Shown here in pieces: positions 1 to 10,772 of a stretch of DNA of 64,000 bases (its first letter is position 1; each line of letters begins with the position of its first letter). The DNA comes from CAZJHX01 sp964545715 (GTDB lineage Bacteria; Myxococcota_A; UBA9042; GCA-2863065), in assembly GCA_964545715.1 (NCBI GenBank), contig CAZJHX010000022.1, positions 1 to 64,000 of the forward strand, written 5' to 3'. Position numbers and translations under genes: made by a program. The notes under the pieces are model-generated. The model was not told the origin of the DNA, did no database searches, and was given only the letters and a program-made list of their open reading frames with translations.

Positions 1-2286
<2,286 letters not shown>

Positions 2287-5200
2287 ATGATGAGAAGTGC
2301 ATTCATTCTTCTAGCGACCACCACACTGGCTCTTTCGGGCTGCATGGCCGAGGAGCACGACAGCTATGGCGAGCTCGGCGCCCCGCTGACGGACGAGGAG
2401 CTCACGGCCAAGACGCTGGAGATGCTCAACCACGTCACGACCGACCTCAAAGTGCTCGATATCGACGCCAAGCAGACGTCGACCGCGGCCAAGGCCCTGA
2501 TCGCGCACCGCGACGGTCCCGACGGGCTCTTCCCCAGCGAGGACGACGACCTCTTCGACAGCATTCAAGAGGTGGATGACGTCAAGGGCGTAGGCCCATC
2601 GTCGATCGCCAAGCTCAAGGCCTTTGCCGAGACCTGGGTGCCCAAGGATCCCGACGCGGAGCCACCGCCGATCGAGGGCATCGAGGCGAAAGTCGTGCAG
2701 ATGCTGAACCACGAGACCACGACGCTGACCATCCTGGACATCGACGCCAGCCTGACCGCGACCGCCGCCAAAAAGCTGATCGAGGCGCGCGACGGTCCCG
2801 ACGGCCAGTTTGGCACCGGCGACGACGTGCCGTTCACCGATCTGCAGTCCGTGGACGACGTGAAATACGTGGGCGCCAGCGCCATCAGCAAGCTGAAGGC
2901 GTACGCCGAGATCTGGACGCCGGAGCTGAACGCGGACACCGGCCCCAAGGACGTGCCCAAGGTGCTGCAGTTCCTGAATGACCCGGCGACGACGACGGTG
3001 TTTCTCAATCAGAAAGTGAAACTGACGACCACTCAGTCCAACAACATCATCGCCCATCGGGACGGCGAGGACGCGACGACCGGGACAGACGACGACGACC
3101 TCTACGACACCATCGACGAGCTGGACGGGGTGAAGTACATCGGCCCCAAGACCATCGCCAAGATCGAGGCCTACTCGGTGGACTGGGAGCCGGTCGACCC
3201 GGCCAAGGTGCTGCTTGAGCAGGTGCTGACCTTTATGAACCACCCGACGACGACGCTTGAGGCGCTGGACGTCACGGTCGGCCTGACCAGCACCGCGTCC
3301 AAGAACCTGATCGCCGCACGCAACGGCCCTGATGGGCTGTACGGCACCGAGGACGACACGCCGTTTACGTCCATCGAGGAGATCGATGACGTCAAGTACG
3401 TCGGCAACTCGGCGCTGACCAAAATCAAGACATACGCGCAGAGCTTTGACCCCGAGAAAGCCACGGAGGTCGCCGAGGAGGCGGCCAAGGACAAGCCGCT
3501 GTCGTGCAAGCTGTGCGGCGTCTTCACAGGCAGCCCGCTGGAGTACGACGCCGGCCCGCCCAAGGACAGTGGCTGGGCCGAGCTGTTTGCGGCGGTCCCC
3601 AACTTCCGGGCCGTGGCCAAGGCGCTGGGCGACGAGTGGCTGGTCGTCAACCCGGAGACGGGCACCAGCAAGTACGACGACGCCAACGCGGCGATTTTGG
3701 CGGAGGACCCCGAGGGCACGATCATCGCCAAGTTCACGCTGACCAAAAACAAGTTCCGCTACCACATGGGCCCGCTGTTCTATCGCGGTCGCCTGGACGG
3801 CACGGCGCGCGTCATGGTCGTCGGCCAGGAGGGCGCCACCGATGAGGCGCTGGTCCATCGCGCGTTCACCGGCGGCACCGGCCAGAAGGTGCAGAACTTC
3901 CTGAACGCCCTGGGCATCACCCGCAGCTACATCCTCGTCAACACGTTCGTCTACTCGATCTACGAGCAGTACGACGAGTTTACGGCGGAGCTGGCGATGA
4001 ACGGCGCCATCAAGGAGCACCGCAACGACATCATGCAGAAGGTCATGGATACCAACGATATCCAGCTGATCTGCAGCTTCGGCAACGCGGCCTACAACTC
4101 GGTGAAGATCTTCCGTGAGGAGCGCTTCGGCGGCAAGTTCCCGGAGGGCACGCGGTGGACTCATATGGTGCACCCGGGCGCGGCCGCCCTGTCCTACGCA
4201 CCGGACAGCAGCGGCACGGTGATCGACAGCGGCACCATCAACGCGGTGGTCAGCAGCATGACCAAGTCCTGGAAGGCCGTGTGGTACTGGCGCTACATCG
4301 ATCCGGGCTGGCTGCCCACGGACCCCGACGGCTGGACGTTCCAGAGCAGCAAGTTCTTCTTTGGCGACCGCGACATCCCGTATCGGGACCTGCCGTACGG
4401 CTTCAGCCATCAGATCGGGCGCGGCGGCACCAAGAGCGAGCGCGCCATGAGCGGCCTGCAGGTTCAGCTTCGCAGCATGAACGGGGTGCGCTATGAGGCG
4501 CCGTCAGCCGCCTTCCCGGCGACCGCCTCCAAGGCGGACAGCGGGTTTGAAAAAGCGACCGACGAGACGGGCGCCACTATCGAGACCGAGCTGAGCTGGG
4601 AGCCCCCGCGCTACGACGCAGACAACCGCCACGATCCGGGCCCCACGGCTGACTGGGTGGAGCTGTTCGCGGGCACGCCCCCACAGGCGACGGCCGAGAC
4701 CGAGGCGCAGGTCGACGCAAACAACGACTTCCACCAGGTGCCGCTGTGGTATCGCGGCAACATCAATGGGGCGCCATGGCTGCTGATCATCGCGCAGGAT
4801 TACGGCAGCGATCAGGTGGTGGCCGGACGCGTGCTGATCGGGGACGCCGGGCAGAAGATCAACCACTTCCTGGAGAACATCGGCGCGGACAACAACTACC
4901 TGATGGTCAGCCCGTATCCGTATCCGCTCAACGACACGATCGCGCAATACGACGTGCTGAACCTGGCACAGAGCCCCACGCTGTCGGCCTATCGCGAGCA
5001 GATTCTGGCCAAGATTCTGGCCGACAAGCCCATCACCACCATCATGACGTTTGGCGAGGTCGCGCAGGCGGCGTTCGGCCAGATCGCCGGCCAGTTTGAC
5101 GGCACCTGGTACCACATGGCCCATCCCGATGATGCGGCTGCGCCGGTCGACTGGAACGCCGCCATGAACGTGCTCAGCGCCGACGCGGCAAGCCTGGGCC

Positions 5201-5394
5201 TCAGCGGAGGCACCTTTGACCCGTACTCCCTGGCGAGCTTTGTGGACACCCGCGTACAGCTGCCGCGCGAGGACATCCCGTACGGGATGCCGCTGTGGTT
5301 CGGGACCAGTGGCGACTTGAGCCAGCAGCCCGACAAGAGCTGGATCTTCTGGAACGCACCCAAGTGGGTGAAGAAAGAGCCGATCGACGGTTAA
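2287..5394 (+). CDS. Lipoprotein with four HhH repeats and two UDG-like domains
   Basis: The 1035-residue protein starts with a lipoprotein signal peptide (lipobox LSGC, Cys19). Four homologous blocks at about residues 44-117, 137-210, 224-300 and 312-387 each carry a helix-(A/S)RDGPDG-F-VDDVKYVG-helix pattern of the helix-hairpin-helix type seen in ComEA-like proteins. The second half has two related domains (about 495-630 and 818-945). Each begins PLxYRG and continues into a uracil-DNA-glycosylase-superfamily layout: a VVGQEG-type loop, GTGQKVQNFL, a VNT or VSP strand, a SFGNAA or TFGEVA strand and a late HPG or HPD. The canonical VGEAPG loop is altered, so activity is uncertain. The combination with an export signal is odd. 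The start directly follows the preceding stop, suggesting an operon. Function unknown; domain assignment is by motif reading. Confidence 0.85.
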   Translation: MMRSAFILLATTTLALSGCMAEEHDSYGELGAPLTDEELTAKTLEMLNHVTTDLKVLDIDAKQTSTAAKALIAHRDGPDGLFPSEDDDLFDSIQEVDDVKGVGPSSIAKLKAFAETWVPKDPDAEPPPIEGIEAKVVQMLNHETTTLTILDIDASLTATAAKKLIEARDGPDGQFGTGDDVPFTDLQSVDDVKYVGASAISKLKAYAEIWTPELNADTGPKDVPKVLQFLNDPATTTVFLNQKVKLTTTQSNNIIAHRDGEDATTGTDDDDLYDTIDELDGVKYIGPKTIAKIEAYSVDWEPVDPAKVLLEQVLTFMNHPTTTLEALDVTVGLTSTASKNLIAARNGPDGLYGTEDDTPFTSIEEIDDVKYVGNSALTKIKTYAQSFDPEKATEVAEEAAKDKPLSCKLCGVFTGSPLEYDAGPPKDSGWAELFAAVPNFRAVAKALGDEWLVVNPETGTSKYDDANAAILAEDPEGTIIAKFTLTKNKFRYHMGPLFYRGRLDGTARVMVVGQEGATDEALVHRAFTGGTGQKVQNFLNALGITRSYILVNTFVYSIYEQYDEFTAELAMNGAIKEHRNDIMQKVMDTNDIQLICSFGNAAYNSVKIFREERFGGKFPEGTRWTHMVHPGAAALSYAPDSSGTVIDSGTINAVVSSMTKSWKAVWYWRYIDPGWLPTDPDGWTFQSSKFFFGDRDIPYRDLPYGFSHQIGRGGTKSERAMSGLQVQLRSMNGVRYEAPSAAFPATASKADSGFEKATDETGATIETELSWEPPRYDADNRHDPGPTADWVELFAGTPPQATAETEAQVDANNDFHQVPLWYRGNINGAPWLLIIAQDYGSDQVVAGRVLIGDAGQKINHFLENIGADNNYLMVSPYPYPLNDTIAQYDVLNLAQSPTLSAYREQILAKILADKPITTIMTFGEVAQAAFGQIAGQFDGTWYHMAHPDDAAAPVDWNAAMNVLSADAASLGLSGGTFDPYSLASFVDTRVQLPREDIPYGMPLWFGTSGDLSQQPDKSWIFWNAPKWVKKEPIDG

Positions 5395-5476
5395 AAAACC
5401 GCGGCCGTAGACTTGCGGTGAGGCCTCCAACCGCGTGTAATCTCAGGCACACCTGGGGACACTGGAGGCAAGTGCA

Positions 5477-5758
5477 ATGGAAAACCTGAACATGGAGTAC
5501 GCCGACTCCTCCAACTACAAGCTGTGGATTCAGCTTGGGGTGGCGGGCATCGCGTTAGGTTGGTTTTTGGCCGGCTGGGGTGACCTGTTCTGGAAAGAGG
5601 GCATGAACACCATCGGCAACTTCATCCGTCTGCCGGGCGGCGTGTTGCTCGCTGCCGGCATCACGATTGCGGGCATGAAAGCCGACAACCTGTCCAACGG
5701 CATCCGCCTGACGGCCATCATCTGCGGCGGGCTGCTCTGCGGCCTGACGTTCGGCTGA
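5477..5758 (+). CDS. Small membrane protein, first of a pair
   Basis: A 93-residue protein with two or three hydrophobic segments (about residues 17-36, 53-66 and 76-92). A Shine-Dalgarno GGAGG lies 8 nt before the ATG. The next gene starts 10 nt downstream and encodes a similar small protein: both have a polar N-terminus, a glycine-rich membrane segment, an FW/FF-K/Q linker and a GG(V/F)-rich second helix. I recognise no family. The two may form a hetero-oligomeric membrane complex, but that is inference from arrangement only. Confidence 0.75.
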   Translation: MENLNMEYADSSNYKLWIQLGVAGIALGWFLAGWGDLFWKEGMNTIGNFIRLPGGVLLAAGITIAGMKADNLSNGIRLTAIICGGLLCGLTFG

Positions 5759-5768
5759 GGGGGGCACA

Positions 5769-6074
5769 ATGTTTGATCTCAACAAGCTGATGGACCTGTC
5801 CGAGAGCTACGCGACCTACGTGATTCTCGGCTCGGCCGCGGTCATCGTCGGGCTTCTGGTAAACAACCTGGGCGGCTTCTTTCTGCAGGACCTGTTCTCC
5901 TCGATCTCGGGGCTGCTGCGATATCCCGGGCAGGCGCTCGTCATGGGCGGCTTCTTCGCCTTTGGGCTGGCGGCCGAGTCGGAGCCGAGCAGCGTGCGCA
6001 TCGCGTCCATCGCCATGGGCACCTGGCTGTTCATCCGCTTCTTCTTCAAGTTCAGCGTCTTCGGTTTGATGTAA
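5769..6074 (+). CDS. Small membrane protein, second of a pair
   Basis: A 101-residue protein with hydrophobic segments at about residues 17-34, 56-70 and 80-98. It follows the preceding small membrane gene by 10 nt and shares its overall plan. The start is preceded by GAGGGGGGCACA, which contains a Shine-Dalgarno. Its TAA stop shares its last A with the putative ATC start of the next gene. No known family recognised. Confidence 0.75.
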   Translation: MFDLNKLMDLSESYATYVILGSAAVIVGLLVNNLGGFFLQDLFSSISGLLRYPGQALVMGGFFAFGLAAESEPSSVRIASIAMGTWLFIRFFFKFSVFGLM

Positions 6075-7612
6075 TCGCCCGACTCCTGATCCCGGCCGTC
6101 CTGCTCGCCGCGTGTGGGAGCCCAGAGGCGCCACCGGGGCCCGAAGCTGCCGACCAGACGGTGGACGTATCGGGGCCGAGCGACAGCGCGCCACCGCCGA
6201 TCGACGGCGGGCCTGACGCGGACCTGCCACCGGATGTGGGGCCGCCCGACGTGACGCCGCCATCCGACGTGACGCCGGCACCCGACCTGACGCCGCCAGC
6301 GGACGTGTCGCCACCACCTGACGTCGCGGACCCGCCGCCGGCCCCGACGTTTCCGCATTTCGACACGCTGATCGACGCCTTCCGGGAGAACCTCACCGTG
6401 TGGGCGTACTTCGGGTGGGTCGACGAGGCGGACGGGGAGCTGATCGAAGTCGGCTACGCGGACACGGCACACAAGGTGGACTTCTGGCCGGCCAGCACGA
6501 TCAAGGTGTTCACAGCGACGGCCGCGCTCGTGCTCCTGAAAGCCGAGGGCATGACCCTGGATGCGTTGGCGACCTTCTACCACCACGATGGGGACGGGTG
6601 GGTCGAGGACGTCTCCAAGACCGTCCGACAGCTCATCTTCGAGAGCTTCAACTGCTCGTCAAACTCGGCGTACACGCTGCTGCTGCGACTCGCCGGCGCG
6701 GACTGGCTCAACACCGCCTTCCTGCTCCCCGAGCAAGGCTTCGAGGAGAGCGCGCTGATGTCCGGCTACGTCAGCGACCGCCCGTTCGTCTACCACCTGT
6801 ACGAGTCGCAGCGCATCGTTCTGGCCGACGGCGAGAACACCATAGAGCGGATCCATGACTTCTCCGGCGAGAGTTACTCGGACGCGATCGGCTGCACCGT
6901 GGGCAATTCGGACCATGTGGCCAACTGCACGTCAACGCGCGACCTCGCCGAACACCTGCGCCGCCTCATGCACCACGAGCAGCTAGCCCCGGAGCAGCGC
7001 TTCGACGTAGACCCCGACGCGCTCGATTGGATGCGCTACGGCGGCCCCGAGCCGGTGATGAACAACGCCGAGAGCTGCGGCGGTCCGGGCTGGGCCGGCG
7101 TCTCCGCGGTACTGCCGTCCGCGGCCTTCTATCACAAGGGCGGCGCGATCAGCTCCTATCGCCTGGACGCGCAGTACGTTGACGATGACGTCAGCGGGAC
7201 ACGCTACTTCTTCGCGGTCGCCACCGATACCGGCTCGTCATGGCTGGTCGAGAAGCTGTCCGAGGAGGTCGCCCGAATGGCGGTCGAGCCGCGCGCATAC
7301 GTGCACCTGGACTTCTTGTCAGACCACGTCAACCCGGTGGTGGCCGACCTGGTGGTGTACAGCGAGCAGCCGGCCACGCTGGACCTCGTGACCAAGGCGT
7401 GGAGCGACGACCCGGACGACGCCCAGGGCTGGACAGCGCTTCCAGGCGCTATCGTCGAGGTGCCCTCGGGGATCAGCGCGCACACGCTGACGTCGGACTG
7501 CCTGGCGAGCTCCGGCAAGATCCACATCCGCGGCCGCCTGACCGCGGACGCCGCAACGGCGACGTCCGACCTGCACTACGTCATCGTGGACGCGGACTTG
7601 CCGTGTCCCTGA
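6074..7612 (+). CDS. SxxK serine-hydrolase lipoprotein (class A beta-lactamase fold)
   Basis: The conserved fold carries the three penicillin-binding/beta-lactamase motifs: S141-T-I-K144 (SxxK), SSNSAY around residues 195-200 (SxN-like) and K355-G-G (KTG-like). It is therefore probably an envelope DD-peptidase-like or beta-lactamase-like serine hydrolase. The first ATG/GTG/TTG in frame is GTG at 6161, but that would remove an obvious lipoprotein signal (ARLLIPAVLLAAC) encoded just upstream. The only start keeping the signal is ATC at 6074, overlapping the preceding TAA; this start is inferred. A linker of repeated PPDV-type units (about residues 46-83) joins the lipid anchor to the hydrolase. 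Substrate not determinable. Confidence 0.78.
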   Translation: MARLLIPAVLLAACGSPEAPPGPEAADQTVDVSGPSDSAPPPIDGGPDADLPPDVGPPDVTPPSDVTPAPDLTPPADVSPPPDVADPPPAPTFPHFDTLIDAFRENLTVWAYFGWVDEADGELIEVGYADTAHKVDFWPASTIKVFTATAALVLLKAEGMTLDALATFYHHDGDGWVEDVSKTVRQLIFESFNCSSNSAYTLLLRLAGADWLNTAFLLPEQGFEESALMSGYVSDRPFVYHLYESQRIVLADGENTIERIHDFSGESYSDAIGCTVGNSDHVANCTSTRDLAEHLRRLMHHEQLAPEQRFDVDPDALDWMRYGGPEPVMNNAESCGGPGWAGVSAVLPSAAFYHKGGAISSYRLDAQYVDDDVSGTRYFFAVATDTGSSWLVEKLSEEVARMAVEPRAYVHLDFLSDHVNPVVADLVVYSEQPATLDLVTKAWSDDPDDAQGWTALPGAIVEVPSGISAHTLTSDCLASSGKIHIRGRLTADAATATSDLHYVIVDADLPCP

Positions 7613-7628
7613 GACGGTCGGTTTGATG

Positions 7629-7634
7629 TAGTCT
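7629..7634 (+). promoter_or_regulatory. Candidate -10 box for a leaderless start
   Basis: TAGTCT ends 8 nt before the ATG at 7643 and no Shine-Dalgarno is present. Spacing predicts transcription starting at or beside the start codon. No convincing -35 is seen. Confidence 0.45.
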
Positions 7635-7642
7635 TCGGACGC

Positions 7643-8716
7643 ATGCCCGACCGCATCCCGCTTGACCTTCAACGCCGCTTTCTTTTTCACTTGAGTCGCA
7701 AGTGGGCGACCTTCAACGCCGACCACCTGGACGGTCAACTGAAGACGCCTCAGTTCGCGCTGGATGAGTCCACGACGCGACTTGGGCGGTGGGATCCGCT
7801 GACGCGCACCATCGGCATCAGCATCGAGCATCTGCTGGAGGCGACGTGGCTGGAGATTGAGCTGACGCTGCGCCACGAGATGGCGCATCAGTTTGTGAGC
7901 GAGGTGTTTGACGGCAAGGGTCGGCCACATGGGGTGCTGTTTCAGCGGGCGTGCAGAATGCTGCAGATCTCGGCCTCGCCTCGCGCAGAGCGGACACCGT
8001 CGGAGGCCTCCCGGCGGGCGATGGAGAAGGTGCGCAAGCTGCTGAACCTGGCGGGCTCCGACAACCCGCACGAGGCGCAGGCGGCCATGGCTGCAGCCAA
8101 CAAGCTGCTGTTGCTGCACAACCTGGACGAGCTGGACGCCAAGGCGGATCCGGGCTTCAGCTGGCGCTGGATCGGGGCGCCGACCGGCCGCGTCACGCTG
8201 GAGCGCAAGCTGATCAGCGGCATCTTGATCAGCCACTACTTTGTGCGCGCTGTGTGGATGCGCACGACGATGCCGATCACCGGCAAGCAGGCCAGCGTGC
8301 TCGAGGTGCTCGGGCGCCCGCATAATCTGGACCTGGCCCAGTACGTACACACGTACCTGGACCGCACGCTGGACACGCTGTGGAAGCGCTACAAGAAGGC
8401 GACCGGCGCCAAGGGAAACGCGGTGCGCAACGAGTATCGCGTGGGCGTGCTGATGGGCTTTCGCGACCACTTGAAGTCGCAGACCCAGCAGCATCAGGAG
8501 CAAGGGCTCATCTGGACCGGAGACCCGGGACTGCAGGAGTTCGTGCGCGAGCGCTTTCCCCGCCTGGTGAGCATGCGCCGCAGCAGCTACCGCGTCGGCA
8601 CGGCACACGACCGGGGGCGGGAGGACGGCCGCCAGATCCGGATTCGCCCAGGTGTGAACGGTGTTGACAGCCAGCCGTCAACGTCGTCGACGGTTCGGGG
8701 GCTTCTGGACCGCTAA
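7643..8716 (+). CDS. SprT-like metallopeptidase fused to DUF2786
   Basis: A 357-residue cytoplasmic-looking protein. Residues about 10-110 match the SprT-like layout: an N-terminal helix with WATFNADHLDG, then the zinc-binding active-site motif H78-E-M-A-H82, then a PHG motif at about residues 94-96. Residues about 125-165 match DUF2786 (MEKVRKLLNLAGS followed by NPHEAQAAMAAANKLL). The C-terminus is basic. SprT-like proteins include DNA-protein crosslink proteases in other organisms, so a role on DNA is possible but unproven. It stands alone between two operons. Confidence 0.88.
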   Translation: MPDRIPLDLQRRFLFHLSRKWATFNADHLDGQLKTPQFALDESTTRLGRWDPLTRTIGISIEHLLEATWLEIELTLRHEMAHQFVSEVFDGKGRPHGVLFQRACRMLQISASPRAERTPSEASRRAMEKVRKLLNLAGSDNPHEAQAAMAAANKLLLLHNLDELDAKADPGFSWRWIGAPTGRVTLERKLISGILISHYFVRAVWMRTTMPITGKQASVLEVLGRPHNLDLAQYVHTYLDRTLDTLWKRYKKATGAKGNAVRNEYRVGVLMGFRDHLKSQTQQHQEQGLIWTGDPGLQEFVRERFPRLVSMRRSSYRVGTAHDRGREDGRQIRIRPGVNGVDSQPSTSSTVRGLLDR

Positions 8717-8787
8717 GTCGCTGAAATCACAGCATGGCACGGTGCGTGCTCCTTCTTTCGGCCAACTCAAGCTGAGGAGGCTTTGCT

Positions 8788-9387
8788 GTGAATATTGCCA
8801 TGGACATCAAGCGGTCTATCCGCGACATCGGGGTTGGCCTGCGGCGCCCCGAGGAGCTGGCGCTGCGTTGGCGCGACGCGGCGGAGGCGGCGCCCAGCCC
8901 GCTGATCATCGTGGTCATGCTGGCCAACGCGCTGGTCGGCGTGTCGATCTACGGGCTCACCATCCATATGCACGACGGCGCGGGCGGCATGCTCTTCGGC
9001 GCGCTGGCGGCCCCGATCTGCGCGGGTTTTGCCTGGGCGATCGCGCTGCCGGCCCTGCACATCGTGGGCGCGGCGTTCGGGTCCAGGCGCCGGGTCGGCA
9101 CCACGCTGTTGGCGGCCACAGCCATGGTCAGCTTTGGCGCCACGGCGCTTTTGGCCAGCGTCCCCATCAACTGGTTCTTCACCCTGGCGCTCCCCGAGCC
9201 GGAGGTCCGCCTGGCCATCAACGCGCTGGTCTTCACAGGCGTCGGCGTGTGTATGGGCGACGTATTTCTGCGTGTCATGCGCGCGCTCGAGCCGGAGCTG
9301 GACCAGACGTTCAACATGGTCTGGCTGGGGCTGGTCGCGCTGATCGGCACCGAGCTCGCCCTCATCACCAAGCTGTTTGTCTTTTAG
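8788..9387 (+). CDS. Multi-pass membrane protein, Yip1-like
   Basis: A 199-residue protein starting with GTG after a strong GAGGAGG. The N-terminal 35 residues (RRPEELALRWRDAAEA) resemble the amphipathic lead of Yip1-type proteins, followed by five hydrophobic helices. It is the first of a run of tightly spaced genes (gaps 9, 8 and 15 nt) ending in a kinase/regulator pair. No catalytic residues seen; function unknown. Confidence 0.7.
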   Translation: MNIAMDIKRSIRDIGVGLRRPEELALRWRDAAEAAPSPLIIVVMLANALVGVSIYGLTIHMHDGAGGMLFGALAAPICAGFAWAIALPALHIVGAAFGSRRRVGTTLLAATAMVSFGATALLASVPINWFFTLALPEPEVRLAINALVFTGVGVCMGDVFLRVMRALEPELDQTFNMVWLGLVALIGTELALITKLFVF

Positions 9388-9396
9388 GAGGCCACG

Positions 9397-10077
9397 ATGA
9401 CCACGATGACCACCGACCCCGGCATGTTCAGCCTGATCATGCAGGAGCACGAGGCCATGGACGCCCGGCTGCTCGAGACCCGACGCCTGACCGGGCCCAT
9501 CCGCAACCTGGTGGTGCTGTCCGCCGCCGGCCTGGCGGCCCACGGATTTGCCGTCGGGCTCGTCGCCCAGCTCGTCGGCGCGCACAACACGCTGCACCTG
9601 GGCTTCTTTCTGGCCGGCAGCCCGGCGCTGTGGCTGCCTATCGCGTTTGTCTGCGCGTTTCTGGGCGCCATGATGATCTGTCTGCCCAGCTTCTACTTCT
9701 ACACCCAGCTGTCTGGATTGGACGCCCCGTTCCGCGTCATCACGGCCCAGGCGCTACGCATGCAGGCGCGCACCTCGATTCTGCTGATGGGCATCTTGCC
9801 GTTCTACGTGGCCATCGGGCTGGCCGCTATCGTGGGCTTCGTGCAGGACCTGGACACGCTGCTGCTCCTGGGCCTGATGCTGCCGTTCGTGATGGGCGTG
9901 CTGAATATCAAGCCGCTGCACAACGCCTTCAAGCGTCTGGTCACGCTGCTGCCGATTACACACGAGCGGCGCGGCGACTTTCTAGGACGCCTGGTGCTGG
10001 GCTGGTGCTGCGTCTTCACCGCGGTGTGTCCCGTCGCGCTCTATCGCGTGGGGACGTCACTTTCCGCAGTCATTTAG
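9397..10077 (+). CDS. Multi-pass membrane protein
   Basis: A 226-residue protein with about five transmembrane helices and an AGGAGG Shine-Dalgarno. The general plan resembles the preceding gene (polar N-terminus with a leucine/arginine helix, then helices), so the pair may be divergent paralogues. Function not recognised. The gap to the next gene is 8 nt. Confidence 0.7.
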   Translation: MTTMTTDPGMFSLIMQEHEAMDARLLETRRLTGPIRNLVVLSAAGLAAHGFAVGLVAQLVGAHNTLHLGFFLAGSPALWLPIAFVCAFLGAMMICLPSFYFYTQLSGLDAPFRVITAQALRMQARTSILLMGILPFYVAIGLAAIVGFVQDLDTLLLLGLMLPFVMGVLNIKPLHNAFKRLVTLLPITHERRGDFLGRLVLGWCCVFTAVCPVALYRVGTSLSAVI

Positions 10078-10085
10078 GAGGTGTC

Positions 10086-10757
10086 ATGGGATTCACGGAA
10101 ACCGCCGTCATCTATGTGTTGCTGGGCCTCGTCGTCGCTGTTGCGATGTGGCTGTCGGGCGCACACTCCATCGGTCAGGGCATAGTGCACCTACTGGCCT
10201 GGCCGTTCTTTGCGCCGCTGCTTTTCGGGGGCGCGATCGACGATGCGTGTGATGCCCCCCCGCCGACTCCGACCCCGACCGTGTCCGATCCGCGGGTCAA
10301 AGCGGCCGAGGATCAGCTGCTGCGCGCCATCGCCAGCCTGGACGGCATCGCGGAGGAGGTGCTGGCGCCGGAGATCGCGCGTGTGCGAGGCCTTACCGAG
10401 TCGCTGCTGGGCGTGGAGACGCGCTTGTCGGAGATGGATCTGCTGCTGGCGGGAGACGAGTTCGACGCCGATCGAGCGCTGGCGGCGCTGCGGGCGCTGG
10501 AGGAGCGCGGACTCACGGACGACGACCCCCGTGTGCTGTCGATCCACTCCCGCCTGCGCAACATCGAGCGACTGCGCAAGATGCGCGATCAATCCCGCGA
10601 GGACCTCGAGCGGGCGGCGATGAAGATGGAGGAGATGAGCGCTCAGGTCCTGGTTCTGCGCTTTGCCGACCGGCCGGAGGCGGCCATGGTCGACCTGATC
10701 CGCGAGGTGGCCGCCACGATCGAAGGCGTCTCCGAGCGGCTGATCTCCGCTGCGTAA
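10086..10757 (+). CDS. Membrane-anchored coiled-coil protein
   Basis: A 223-residue protein: two N-terminal hydrophobic segments (residues about 8-24 and 30-48), a Pro/Thr spacer (PPPTPTPTVSDP), then a long helical domain rich in Arg, Glu and Leu that is probably coiled coil. The start is the ATG after AGGAGGTGTC. A longer frame beginning at 8661 is merely the same frame running antiparallel to nothing conserved and is not the gene. Function unknown; its place before a kinase/regulator pair suggests a shared pathway. Confidence 0.72.
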   Translation: MGFTETAVIYVLLGLVVAVAMWLSGAHSIGQGIVHLLAWPFFAPLLFGGAIDDACDAPPPTPTPTVSDPRVKAAEDQLLRAIASLDGIAEEVLAPEIARVRGLTESLLGVETRLSEMDLLLAGDEFDADRALAALRALEERGLTDDDPRVLSIHSRLRNIERLRKMRDQSREDLERAAMKMEEMSAQVLVLRFADRPEAAMVDLIREVAATIEGVSERLISAA

Positions 10758-10759
10758 GC

Positions 10760-10765
10760 TAAGCT
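10760..10765 (+). promoter_or_regulatory. Candidate -10 box for a leaderless start
   Basis: TAAGCT ends 7 nt before the ATG at 10773, with no Shine-Dalgarno between. It overlaps the stop region of the upstream gene, so an internal promoter within the operon is possible. Confidence 0.35.
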
Positions 10766-10772
10766 GGCGCTG

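Noticed and set aside
2311..4410. 699-residue open frame antisense to the HhH/UDG-like gene
   Set aside because: No family resemblance, no ribosome site, and the sense strand has strong repeats and a lipobox. GC-rich sequence produces such antisense frames.
6161..7612. GTG 6161 as the start of the serine-hydrolase gene
   Set aside because: It discards an in-frame lipoprotein signal peptide and lipobox directly upstream; kept only as a fallback.
8661..10757. 698-residue open frame on the plus strand
   Set aside because: Only its last 223 codons (from ATG 10086 with AGGAGG) make a plausible protein; the rest is a GC-rich shadow of two membrane-protein genes in other frames.
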